Translations under genes and position numbers: made by a program | Assembly: GCA_946885335.1 (NCBI GenBank) | Contig: CAMPGG010000007.1 | Location: 1 to 27,443, forward strand | Length of the DNA stretch: 27,443 nucleotides | Direction: 5' to 3' | Source of the DNA: an uncultured Chitinophagaceae bacterium | GTDB taxonomy: Bacteria; Bacteroidota; Bacteroidia; Chitinophagales; Chitinophagaceae | The notes under the pieces: generated by a model | What the model was told of the DNA's origin: nothing | Seen by the model: the letters and a program-made list of their open reading frames with translations, nothing else | The model's database searches: none | Shown: one piece after another, positions 18,155-25,126 of the stretch | How the letters are laid out: every line of letters starts with the position of its first letter | How positions within the stretch are numbered: position 1 is the first letter of the stretch

Positions 18155-18787
18155 TTACTGCTTTAAAGGTTGTCCAACGGCAATGCTGCAATCATGTCCT
18201 GGTTGTCCATGTGCGGGATTGAGTTTTGCGGTTGTTCCAGTTCCCGGAAATGGACTTGAAGGCTGTGTTGCTGCAGGTTGTGCAGGTAATGGATTATTTA
18301 CAGGTGTAGTATTTGAAGCCGGTAAAGTAGTATTTGTTTTAGCCGGTGAATTGAGTGGTTGTCCAACGGCAATATCACAACGGTGGCCAGGTTGTCCATG
18401 TGCAGGATTTAATTTTCCTGATGAAGCACTGGTATTATTTGCTCCTGGTAAAGTAATGGGTGTTGGATTTACCTGCGTGCTGATTGGATTGCTTGTAACA
18501 GGCTTTGAAGCTGTTGCAGTTTTATTTAACGGGGCACCGACAGCAATTGAACAATCATGTCCTGGTTGTCCATGTGCAGGGTTCAATTTTGCACCTGCAT
18601 TACTTCCAATGGTTGGTTGCGGTGGTAAAACTGAATCTGGGATAAGCGAAATTGGCTTATTGGTATCGGGCTTATAATTTTCTAAAAGTGCTGTTGAAAT
18701 TTCAGGCATCTTGTTTCCATTGTCACTACTTGCATTACATGCAGATACTGCGATGGCAACCACGAAAAAGTATAATATTTTTTTCAT
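18155..18787 (-). CDS. Lipoprotein with three His/Cys repeat motifs
   Basis: Unknown function. The 210-residue product starts with a lipoprotein signal (KKILYFFVVAIAVSACNASS, Cys17 lipidated), so it is probably tethered to the envelope. Three near-identical 21-residue units follow, separated by Pro/Thr/Ser/Asn-rich linkers: each reads KLNPAHGQPGH, one variable residue, then C-x-I-A-V-G-x-P-L. Each unit offers two His and one Cys with regular spacing, which would suit metal or heme binding, although that is only inference. ATG at 18787 is preferred to an upstream alternative at 18826, which would put 13 residues before the signal. It faces the SCO1/DUF420 pair end to end, with 41 nt between the stops. 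Confidence 0.85.
   Translation of the reverse strand: MKKILYFFVVAIAVSACNASSDNGNKMPEISTALLENYKPDTNKPISLIPDSVLPPQPTIGSNAGAKLNPAHGQPGHDCSIAVGAPLNKTATASKPVTSNPISTQVNPTPITLPGANNTSASSGKLNPAHGQPGHRCDIAVGQPLNSPAKTNTTLPASNTTPVNNPLPAQPAATQPSSPFPGTGTTAKLNPAHGQPGHDCSIAVGQPLKQ
18164..18226 (-). repeat. His/Cys repeat unit 3 of the lipoprotein
   Basis: Encodes the C-terminal copy: KLNPAHGQPGHDC then SIAVGQPL, two residues before the stop. It differs from unit 1 at one residue of the motif (Q for A before PL). Confidence 0.85.
18353..18415 (-). repeat. His/Cys repeat unit 2 of the lipoprotein
   Basis: Encodes KLNPAHGQPGHRC then DIAVGQPL. It is the most diverged copy (Arg before the Cys, Asp after it), and its codons differ from units 1 and 3, so the copies are not recent identical duplications. 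Confidence 0.85.
18527..18589 (-). repeat. His/Cys repeat unit 1 of the lipoprotein
   Basis: Encodes KLNPAHGQPGHDC then SIAVGAPL, about 42 residues after the lipidation Cys. Unit-to-unit spacing is about 112-121 residue-coding bases of linker, Pro/Thr/Asn-rich. Confidence 0.85.
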
Positions 18788-18888
18788 TGAAAAGAGGTTA
18801 AGTGAATGGGGATAATAAAAGTACAATTTATTATCGTGTATGCAAGATGTTTGAACATTATCTTAACATCTGCCAGGTCTCAAACCCA

Positions 18889-19275
18889 TTACAGCGCCCC
18901 TTCTTTAGATGGATCCCAGAAAATTTCTTTAAAATGAATCACCTGGTCTTCTTTAACCATTACGCCTTCTTTTTCAAGCAATTCCTGCATTTTTTCCGGT
19001 GTGCTGAAATGATGTTTACCAGTTAACATCCCATTCCTGTTCACTACCCTGTGCGCCGGAACTTTAGGTTTTACCTGGTGAGCACCATTCATGGCCCAGC
19101 CTACCATCCTGGCAGATAATCGGGTTCCTAAAACTGCTGCAATGGCACCATATGTACTGACCCTTCCTTTTGGTATTTGTCTTACCACTTCATAAACAAG
19201 ATGAAAAAATCCATTTTCCCGGTTACCTGAAGGTGCAACCAGCGGCAATTTTGTTTTTGGTAAAGATTTAGCCAC
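18889..19275 (-). CDS. Alkyltransferase-like protein (MGMT fold without acceptor Cys)
   Basis: Belongs to the O6-alkylguanine-DNA alkyltransferase DNA-binding domain family. The wing-helix region (FFHLVYEVVRQIPKGRVSTYGAIA) and the Asn-hinge/arginine finger (LSARMVGWAM) are clear. At the active site, however, the usual PCHR reads PAHR (VPAHRVVNRNGMLTGKHHF), so it cannot accept alkyl groups. Known ATL proteins bind alkylated guanine and hand it to nucleotide excision repair. The 128-residue length lacks the N-terminal domain of full MGMT, as in other ATLs. Translation most likely starts at GTG 19275, overlapping the end of the DUF5522 gene by 8 nt (GTGGCTAA), which points to translational coupling. 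Confidence 0.9.
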   Translation of the reverse strand: MAKSLPKTKLPLVAPSGNRENGFFHLVYEVVRQIPKGRVSTYGAIAAVLGTRLSARMVGWAMNGAHQVKPKVPAHRVVNRNGMLTGKHHFSTPEKMQELLEKEGVMVKEDQVIHFKEIFWDPSKEGAL

Positions 19276-19474
19276 CCGTTGAATTTTTATTGGTTTTGCT
19301 GTTCAATAATATGGATCTTTTTGGTTCAGGAACGTTTTGGTAATTAAAGGGGCAGTTCAAACAGCCGTTTCCGCAACAATATCCACGGTCCGAAAGGTAT
19401 TTTGCGGTAAAAACAAACAAACCTTCATCATCCAGGTAATAATCCTCTCCTTCAATCATCTGTTCCTGGTTCAT
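19268..19474 (-). CDS. DUF5522-like Cys-rich mini-protein
   Basis: A 68-residue protein resembling DUF5522, of unknown function. The core is YYLDDEGLFVFTAKYLSDRG followed by YCCGNGCLNCPF, which gives four closely spaced cysteines suited to zinc or an iron-sulfur cluster (inference). Its start overlaps the trmB end by 23 nt; the internal ATG at 19459 would shorten this to an 8-nt ATGATTGA overlap. Its end overlaps the ATL start. Being wedged between a tRNA methyltransferase and a DNA-lesion sensor may be operon convenience only. Confidence 0.78.
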   Translation of the reverse strand: MNQEQMIEGEDYYLDDEGLFVFTAKYLSDRGYCCGNGCLNCPFNYQNVPEPKRSILLNSKTNKNSTGG

Positions 19475-20168
19475 CTTCTTTTAAAATTAATTTTAAATCG
19501 GCATCCATTTCTTTGCCTGCTAATTCTTGCGGAAGTGAAAAACAGAGATAATGAATACGGTTACTTTTTGCGATATCAAGATTTTCATAATGAGTCTTGA
19601 TCATTAATTCTTCCTGCAGATTTTGCTGCTTGTATAAATCTTCAAAATCTGTATGAATTTCACATTTGAACATTAAACAAACTTCTTTGGTGAAATAATA
19701 CAGGTCAGGGCTGTCTGTTTTTAAATGAATCAATCCACCCGGTTTTAAAATTTGATGATACCTGCGCAAAAACTGTGGGTGCGTCAGTCTTTTTTTCATT
19801 TTTGAAAACCGAAGTTGCGGATCGGGGAAAGTGATCCAGATTTCTTCCACTTCACCAGTTTCAAAATAGTCAGTTATCTTATCAATCTGTATGCGAAGAA
19901 AGGCTACATTTTTTAAAAGGATGGCCAGTGCTTTTTTAGCACCAACCCATAAGCGGTTACCTTTTATGTCGATACCAATAAAATTTTTTTGGGGAAAACG
20001 GGAGGCTAATCCAATGGCATATTCACCTTTGCCGCAAGCCAGTTCCAGCGTAATAGGATGATTGTTTTCAAAATGTTGATGCCAGTTTCCTTTCATGTTT
20101 TCAGGAAACTGTAATACGTTCGGAAAGGTTTTTATTTCGGCAAACCGGATCAGTTTTTTTTGTCCCAT
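19452..20168 (-). CDS. trmB: tRNA (guanine-N7-)-methyltransferase TrmB
   Basis: Uses S-adenosylmethionine to make m7G46 in the variable loop of tRNAs, in the cytosol. The SAM-binding Rossmann motif is LELACGKGEYAIGLA, followed by NFIGIDIKGNRLWVGAKKA. The family signature ITFPDPQLRFSKMKKRLTHP corresponds to the conserved FPDPW-x-KxRHxKRR stretch; Trp is replaced by Gln and several basic residues are shifted, as I recall from Bacteroidetes TrmB. ATG at 20168 (238 residues) is preferred to a TTG at 20177. It follows the small secreted-protein gene by about 33 nt and overlaps the DUF5522 gene. Confidence 0.92.
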   Translation of the reverse strand: MGQKKLIRFAEIKTFPNVLQFPENMKGNWHQHFENNHPITLELACGKGEYAIGLASRFPQKNFIGIDIKGNRLWVGAKKALAILLKNVAFLRIQIDKITDYFETGEVEEIWITFPDPQLRFSKMKKRLTHPQFLRRYHQILKPGGLIHLKTDSPDLYYFTKEVCLMFKCEIHTDFEDLYKQQNLQEELMIKTHYENLDIAKSNRIHYLCFSLPQELAGKEMDADLKLILKEDEPGTDD

Positions 20169-20201
20169 ACCGGCCAAAGATAAATAAACCTTCAGGCGTG
20201 A

Positions 20202-20609
20202 TTAGGGTTTTTTTCTGCGCAAAAACATCGTTTCACCCGTACTTTGGGTAAAGTGTGCAGGCCTTGCTTCCTGAGTAAATACCTGCCATTTCAGTAAGTC
20301 TTCGTTAATAACTATCAACAAACTTTTAATTTGTATTTGCTCCGATCCATCATTTATTGCAAAATCAAACCATAATGGATTTTTACTGGCGTCCAGTTGA
20401 ACCTGTGTCGCTAATTTTTTCTCATTATTATAAAAAAGATAAACAGAATCGCTACCTGTAAATTCTAAACCGGAACTAGCATCTTTTTGCAGACCTTCCC
20501 ATTGTCCAACTAATTGTGTGGGAAATTTTTGTTGAGCCATTGCCATCATACCGAAGATGGTTCCCAAGCCGGCTGCCAGCCATTTCTTTTTCATAATCCT
20601 CATTTTCAT
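20202..20609 (-). CDS. Small secreted protein, unknown function
   Basis: I do not recognise the family. The product is about 130 residues with a signal peptide (KKKWLAAGLGTIFGMMAMAQ, cleavage before QQKF). The mature part is beta-rich: LVGQWEGLQKDA at the start resembles the opening strand of lipocalin-like domains, and alternating hydrophobic strands follow (SVYLFYN, LWFDFAIND, LKWQVFTQE), ending in a basic tail. Three in-frame ATGs (20609, 20603, 20594) compete; the one at 20594 gives the tightest signal peptide. It precedes trmB, probably in the same transcript. Confidence 0.7.
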   Translation of the reverse strand: MKMRIMKKKWLAAGLGTIFGMMAMAQQKFPTQLVGQWEGLQKDASSGLEFTGSDSVYLFYNNEKKLATQVQLDASKNPLWFDFAINDGSEQIQIKSLLIVINEDLLKWQVFTQEARPAHFTQSTGETMFLRRKKP

Positions 20610-20692
20610 TGGTATAATCAGAATTTATGCCATGCACATACCAGGTAATTTTTGAAGGCATTGTTTTTTTGAACACTTTAAAAATGTTTTTT

Positions 20693-22219
20693 ATGAAAAG
20701 AGATGGTACGCTGAAAAGTTTATGGCAGGATATACAGGAATATAAGCCGGGTAATATAGCCGTTGCAAATACAGTTTATGATGTAATTGTAGTGGGCGGG
20801 GGCATTACCGGTGTATCAACAGCACTGCAACTTCAAAAAGCTGGAAAACAATGTTTGCTTGCTGAAGCACACAATTTAGGATATGGTACAACCGGTGGTA
20901 CAACCGCTCATCTGAATACTTTGTTGGATATTCCTTACAACAGGATTGAAAAAAATTTTGGGGAAGATTCTGCTCAGTTGGTTGCGGTAATTACAAGAGA
21001 AGCCATTGATCTGATAAAAAGAAATGTGGATGAATACAATATTGATTGCGATTACCGTGAACAGCCGGGTTATTTGTATGCAGAAAATGAAGAGCAGGTA
21101 AAAGAACTTGAAGAAATTTATGAAGCTTCAAAAAGAGCCGGCCTGCAGGTAGATTGGGCGACTGATATTCCTGTTCCTTATTCATTTATAAAAGCACTTG
21201 TATTCGACAGGCAGGCATCCATTCACCCAACTAAATATTTATTGGGTATTGCTAAAGCATTTGAAGATGCCGGAGGCATTATATTACAAAATAGCCGGGT
21301 TGTTTCTGTGGATGAAGGTGATCTTTTAACTGCCACCATTAACAATGAGACTTACCAGGCAAGAAACCTGGTTTATGCCACGCATATTCCCCCGGGAGTT
21401 AACCTGCTTCATTTCAGGTGTGCGCCATACCGCAGTTATGCATTGGCGTTAAAATTAAATAATGATGATTATCCGCAGGCATTGGTTTATGATATGCAGG
21501 ATCCATTTCATTATTTTAGAACGCATACCAGTAATGGAGAAAAATTCCTGGTGGCCGGTGGTGAAGATCATAAAACCGGTCATGAAGAAAATACGGAAGC
21601 ATGTTTTACCCGTTTAGAAAGTTATTGCAGGGCACATTACGATGTTTCGGAAGTCGCTTTCAAATGGTCCTCTCAATATTTTGAACCCACCGACGGACTA
21701 CCCTATATTGGCGAATTGCCGGGCCATGGAGAAAACATGTTTGTCGCAACTGGTTTTAGTGGTAACGGTATCACCTGGGGAACAGCATCATCCATCATAC
21801 TTACAGAAATGATGGCAACCGGCAACAGCGGCGAGTATGTCGAATTGTTCGATCCTTCCCGGATAAAGATGGTGGCGGGTTTTGCTAATTTTGTAAAGGA
21901 ATCAGCCGATGTTGTGGGACAACTGATCGGTAAAATATTACCGGGAGAAAAACTTCCTTCCTTCAGCGATCTTGCACATAATGAGGCCCGCGTAGTTAAG
22001 CATGATGGACATACACTGGCGATATATAAAGACCCTAACGGGGAACTACATGCGCTGAATGCCGCCTGCACACATATTAAATGCAATGTTGCATGGAACA
22101 ATGCAGAGCAAAGCTGGGATTGCCCTTGCCACGGTTCAAGATTTTCTATTGATGGCGAAGTGTTAACAGCACCAGCCAGGAAAGATATGGAAGTGATAGA
22201 TTTAAAGAATGATGAGTAA
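20693..22219 (+). CDS. FAD-dependent oxidoreductase with C-terminal Rieske [2Fe-2S] domain
   Basis: Two-domain redox enzyme, probably cytosolic; substrate unknown. The N-terminal D-amino-acid-oxidase-like FAD domain opens with YDVIVVGGGITGVSTALQ and runs to about residue 400, with a C-terminal FAD motif (TGFSGNGITWGTASS). After a short hinge comes the Rieske domain, with ligands in CTHIKCNVAW (Cys, His) and CPCHGSRF (Cys, His) and the usual FSIDGEV. The architecture resembles Bacillus YhfW. Starts at 20627, 20684 or 20693 are possible; 20693 gives MKRDGTLKSLWQD, closest to the family N-terminus as I recall it. It is divergent from the trmB operon and ends 10 nt from the opposing lipoprotein gene, so the two share a short converging end. 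Confidence 0.88.
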   Translation: MKRDGTLKSLWQDIQEYKPGNIAVANTVYDVIVVGGGITGVSTALQLQKAGKQCLLAEAHNLGYGTTGGTTAHLNTLLDIPYNRIEKNFGEDSAQLVAVITREAIDLIKRNVDEYNIDCDYREQPGYLYAENEEQVKELEEIYEASKRAGLQVDWATDIPVPYSFIKALVFDRQASIHPTKYLLGIAKAFEDAGGIILQNSRVVSVDEGDLLTATINNETYQARNLVYATHIPPGVNLLHFRCAPYRSYALALKLNNDDYPQALVYDMQDPFHYFRTHTSNGEKFLVAGGEDHKTGHEENTEACFTRLESYCRAHYDVSEVAFKWSSQYFEPTDGLPYIGELPGHGENMFVATGFSGNGITWGTASSIILTEMMATGNSGEYVELFDPSRIKMVAGFANFVKESADVVGQLIGKILPGEKLPSFSDLAHNEARVVKHDGHTLAIYKDPNGELHALNAACTHIKCNVAWNNAEQSWDCPCHGSRFSIDGEVLTAPARKDMEVIDLKNDE

Positions 22220-22229
22220 ACTTTATTCT

Positions 22230-23018
22230 TTAATATTTGTATTTTAAAAAATCACTGGTTGCTTCGTTGGTTAATATTTTTCGTAAAACAGGGTCTTTAA
22301 ATACAGTTGAATGTTCAAACCATTTTCCATTTATTCTGATCTTTTTATAAATTAAACGGGTGCCATGACTATAATCCGCATACCAGTTTACATGCCCTGT
22401 ATATAAAGGTTGAATTGGTTTGCCTTTAAGTTTATACCAGCCATATATAGCAACCCGGTCAGGCTTGTTATTTAATTGGTCAGTAATAACAATATCTTTT
22501 TTGATACCGGAAATAATGCCTTTTTGATTTTTGTATTGTTCCTGTATGAGTAAATGATGCTGATACATAGTATTACTGTTATCCCGGTTTTCAACAAGTG
22601 GAATGGGCGCCAATTTTATTGTTGCATGCTCGTGAATATCATTCACCATTTTGGTAGTAGGTAAAAAACAATCAAGGCTATCTGCTATTTTTTGTGAGAA
22701 CATCGGAGTTAAGGGAATGCGTGCCCAGTCATCATCCGTTCCAACAGAAAGATAATCACTGCTAACAAAATAGGTTACTCTGTAACGTTTACCATTATTA
22801 TGGAAAATAAAATTTACTGGCTGCATTTTATTTAAAAATGCTGGAATATGCCCCGACAAGATGTAATGCATGGCAAGGGAATCCCTTTGCTTCCATTGCA
22901 AACCAGCTGCTTCTTTGTAAAATGCTGAACCGGTAGTTGATGTATTTGGTTTCCGGGTTATCAATATTTTTGAATTGCATGAGATCAAAAAAACGACAGG
23001 AAAAAAGTATTTAAGCAT
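22230..23018 (-). CDS. Conserved lipoprotein, unknown function
   Basis: Function unknown. The signal is very short (MLKYFFPVVFLISC) with Cys14 as the lipidation site. The 262-residue mature protein has strings I associate with a widespread uncharacterised family: SSDYLSVGTDDDWARIPLTP, LPTTKMVNDIHEHA, IKLAPIPL, VAIYGWYKLKGKPIQPLY and NWYADYSHGTRLIYKKI. The repeated conserved His, Asp and Tyr suggest an enzyme, possibly acting on a wall or sugar polymer, but no catalytic motif I can name is present. It lies tail to tail with the FAD/Rieske gene and head to head with the sulfatase (165 nt apart; I see no clear promoter in that gap). Confidence 0.8.
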   Translation of the reverse strand: MLKYFFPVVFLISCNSKILITRKPNTSTTGSAFYKEAAGLQWKQRDSLAMHYILSGHIPAFLNKMQPVNFIFHNNGKRYRVTYFVSSDYLSVGTDDDWARIPLTPMFSQKIADSLDCFLPTTKMVNDIHEHATIKLAPIPLVENRDNSNTMYQHHLLIQEQYKNQKGIISGIKKDIVITDQLNNKPDRVAIYGWYKLKGKPIQPLYTGHVNWYADYSHGTRLIYKKIRINGKWFEHSTVFKDPVLRKILTNEATSDFLKYKY

Positions 23019-23183
23019 TTTTAAAATATATAACCTTTCAGTAAAACTAAAATGATTGTGCTTATTGAGTAATATTAATTTTAGATAAAAGTAACCAGGT
23101 ATAATGCTACTCAGTGCAAGCTAGAAGTTCAAAGTCCTTAGTATTAATGTGTAAATATGTATATTGAACCATAACTCTCCATT

Positions 23184-24722
23184 ATGCGCTTGCTGATATT
23201 ATTTATATATTTTTCTCTTGGTGTTCAGGCGCAGCAAAGGCCAAACATCATTTACATCATGAGTGATGATCATGATGCAGATGCTATCAGTGCCTATAAT
23301 AAACAATTCATTCAAACACCACATATTGACAGGCTGGCCAAAGAAGGAATGCGCTTTACAAAAGCGTTTGTTGGCAATTCTATTTGTGCGCCTGCAAGGG
23401 CGACTTTGCTTACAGGGCAACACTCGCATAAGAATGGCATAAAAGATAATTTTACCGCTTTTGATTCAAGCAGTAAAACATTTCCAAAATTATTGCAACA
23501 ATCGGGTTACCAAACCGCGTTAATTGGTAAATGGCATTTGCGTTCTTATCCTGCAGGTTTTGATTATTGGCGCATGCTCCCGGGAATGGGTCAATACTAT
23601 GATACACGCATGATCAAAATGAATGGCGATACCATCATTGAAAGAGGTTATGCTACTGATGTAATCACCAATGATGCTATTGACTGGTTGAATATGCGTG
23701 ATAAAAGCAAACCCTTTTCATTATTACTCCATCATAAAGCACCGCACCGGTATTTTTTCCCTTCGCTAAAATGGCTGGAAGTATTTCATACCAAAACGTT
23801 CCCTGAACCTTCAACCTTTTATGCAGATACAACTGGTCGCGGTAGTGCATGGCGTATGCAGACGATGAGCATTCTCCCTGACATGCAGTTGTGCAGCGAT
23901 CTTAAAGTTGATCCGCAATATTTAATGGATATACCGGAATACAAACCAGATTCCTCGCAAATAAATTATTACAAGGCTATTATGAATCGTGTGCCCGATA
24001 GTCTTCGGGAAAGGTTTTTAGAAATATATGCGGAACGTGGTAGGATTTTGAGAACATTAAGGCCGCAGGGAAAAGAATTATTAAAATATAAATACCAGTG
24101 GTACATGCAGGACTACCTGGCATGTATAGCCGCAATAGATGAAAATGTCGGCAGGGTGCTTGATTACCTGGATGAAAACGATCTTACAAAAAATACAATA
24201 GTTATTTATACCAGCGACCAGGGTTTTTATCTGGGCGAAAACGGTTGGTTTGATAAAAGATTCATGTATGATGTTTCGATGCAAACACCCTTGCTGGCTC
24301 GCTGGCCCGGACATATACCGGCCAATTCAATTAATAATAACCTGGTGCAGAACATTGACTTTGCACCGACCATACTCGATTTTGCAGGGGTAAAAACACC
24401 AGGCTGGATGCAGGGTATCAGCTTAAAAAACATCATGACGGGCAAACAGGATAAGCTTTCCCGCAAGTACCTGTATTATCATTATTATGAGTATTCAAAA
24501 GATCATACGGTAATTCCGCATTTGGGTATTCGCGGTGACCGTTATAAACTTATTTATTTCTATACAGTGAATGAATGGGAATTTTATGACCTGGAAAAAG
24601 ATCCTGCTGAACAAAACAACCTTATCAATGATCCTTCACAGCAAACTAATATCAGTCAAATGAAAAAGGAGTTAAAAAATTTGCAGGTGGAATATGATGA
24701 CCAGGAGATTCAAATAAAATGA
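23184..24722 (+). CDS. Secreted Cys-type sulfatase (family S1)
   Basis: Hydrolyses a sulfate ester, probably on a polysaccharide, in the periplasm or at the surface. A signal peptide (RLLILFIYFSLGVQA) is followed by the calcium-binding NIIYIMSDDHD (Asp28, Asp29). The formylglycine motif is Cys68-Ala-Pro-Ala-Arg72 (ICAPARATLLTG), so the protein needs a maturase that is not in this window. A second metal/active-site stretch is TSDQGFYLGENGWFDKRF. The C-terminal region (YYHYYEYSKDHTVIPHLGIR onward) looks like the DUF4976 sulfatase tail. The sequence feels nearest to N-acetylglucosamine-6-sulfatase-like members, but the sulfate position cannot be read from sequence. The length of 512 is normal. 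Confidence 0.93.
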   Translation: MRLLILFIYFSLGVQAQQRPNIIYIMSDDHDADAISAYNKQFIQTPHIDRLAKEGMRFTKAFVGNSICAPARATLLTGQHSHKNGIKDNFTAFDSSSKTFPKLLQQSGYQTALIGKWHLRSYPAGFDYWRMLPGMGQYYDTRMIKMNGDTIIERGYATDVITNDAIDWLNMRDKSKPFSLLLHHKAPHRYFFPSLKWLEVFHTKTFPEPSTFYADTTGRGSAWRMQTMSILPDMQLCSDLKVDPQYLMDIPEYKPDSSQINYYKAIMNRVPDSLRERFLEIYAERGRILRTLRPQGKELLKYKYQWYMQDYLACIAAIDENVGRVLDYLDENDLTKNTIVIYTSDQGFYLGENGWFDKRFMYDVSMQTPLLARWPGHIPANSINNNLVQNIDFAPTILDFAGVKTPGWMQGISLKNIMTGKQDKLSRKYLYYHYYEYSKDHTVIPHLGIRGDRYKLIYFYTVNEWEFYDLEKDPAEQNNLINDPSQQTNISQMKKELKNLQVEYDDQEIQIK

Positions 24723-24739
24723 CTGGCATTCCACAAACG

Positions 24740-24767
24740 AAAAAACCTGTAAGAACTATCTTACAGG
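24740..24767 (-). terminator. Intrinsic terminator for the tRNA-like RNA
   Basis: On the minus strand, CCTGTAAGA pairs with TCTTACAGG (9 bp, about a 3-4 nt loop) and is followed by six T. The plus strand shows no T tract after the hairpin, so it terminates leftward transcription. The sulfatase ends 17 nt to the left on the other strand, leaving the structured RNA as the only obvious transcript it can serve. Confidence 0.85.
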
Positions 24768-24795
24768 CCTATCAAAACAATGCATGAGAAAAGAG

Positions 24796-24967
24796 CTGTA
24801 GGGGGAGGGATCGAACCTCCACGGAGCAGTTAGCTATAACACAAATCCCGGTGGTCAACCCCGGTCGGTCCCGACTTTCATCAAGATCGGCTCTATGTTA
24901 CGTTTGTCCTGTTATCTCCACCCCCGAGACGAGAGGGCATGTCTGCCAAAAGTTTCATCACCCCACA
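24796..24967 (-). ncRNA. tRNA-like structured RNA with a giant variable-arm insert
   Basis: Read on the minus strand, TGTGGGG (24967-24961) pairs with CCCTACA (24803-24797) as a 7-bp acceptor stem with one G-U, followed by a G discriminator; CCA is not encoded. Position 8 is T. A D arm follows (ATG / CAT around a loop containing TTGGCAGA), like tRNA-Leu. A 5-bp stem CCCTC/GGGGG holds a 7-nt loop TCGTCTC, in which the place of invariant U33 is C. The T arm is perfect: GGAGG, TTCGATC, CCTCC. Between the anticodon-like arm and the T arm lie 100 nt instead of the usual 4-24. They fold as GGAG/CTCC, ATAAC/GTTAT and ACAAA/TTTGT (AGG bulge), capped by two hairpins (CCGA..TCGG and CCGGGG-TTGA-CC-A-CCGG). 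It is not tmRNA: there is no tag frame and no conserved tmRNA 5' end. Function unknown. Confidence 0.65.
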
Positions 24968-24971
24968 GTAT

Positions 24972-24989
24972 CAGGGTTTTTATACCCTG
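24972..24989. promoter_or_regulatory. Perfect inverted repeat upstream of the tRNA-like RNA
   Basis: CAGGGT and ACCCTG flank a six-base AT-only spacer (plus strand TTTTAT). It lies 4 nt upstream of the 5' acceptor strand of the RNA and 137 nt before the asnC-type gene. It could be a 5' leader hairpin of the RNA or a protein operator. The rest of 24990-25126 is very AT-rich, and I see no gene or clear -7 box in it. Confidence 0.4.
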
Positions 24990-25126
24990 TTCAAATAACT
25001 TTGATAAGACAAATGTAAACAGAACATCCGTTTCATTCCAAATTATTTAATATTTATTTTGAAATTATAGAATTTATTCAAATATTTGCCTTATTCATTA
25101 GAATTAATTCAAAAACAGCTTTAAAA

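Noticed and set aside
18183..18677. Plus-strand open frame of 164 codons over the repeat lipoprotein
   Set aside because: It is the antisense of a gene with a lipoprotein signal and conserved repeats; the Cys/Gly/Pro-rich product is a by-product of the repeat codons.
24796..24967. Ordinary tRNA-Leu interrupted by a group I intron
   Set aside because: The insert lies after the anticodon-like stem, not in the anticodon loop, and at about 100 nt is too small for a group I intron. No decoding loop with U33 is left on removing it.
24740..24990. tmRNA (ssrA), RNase P RNA or SRP RNA as the identity of the structured RNA
   Set aside because: There is no tag reading frame ending in Ala-Ala, no conserved GGGG-x-TGATT...TTCGAC start, none of the RNase P core boxes, and no SRP GGAAGGAAGCA-type loop; the length is also too short for most tmRNA or RNase P RNA.
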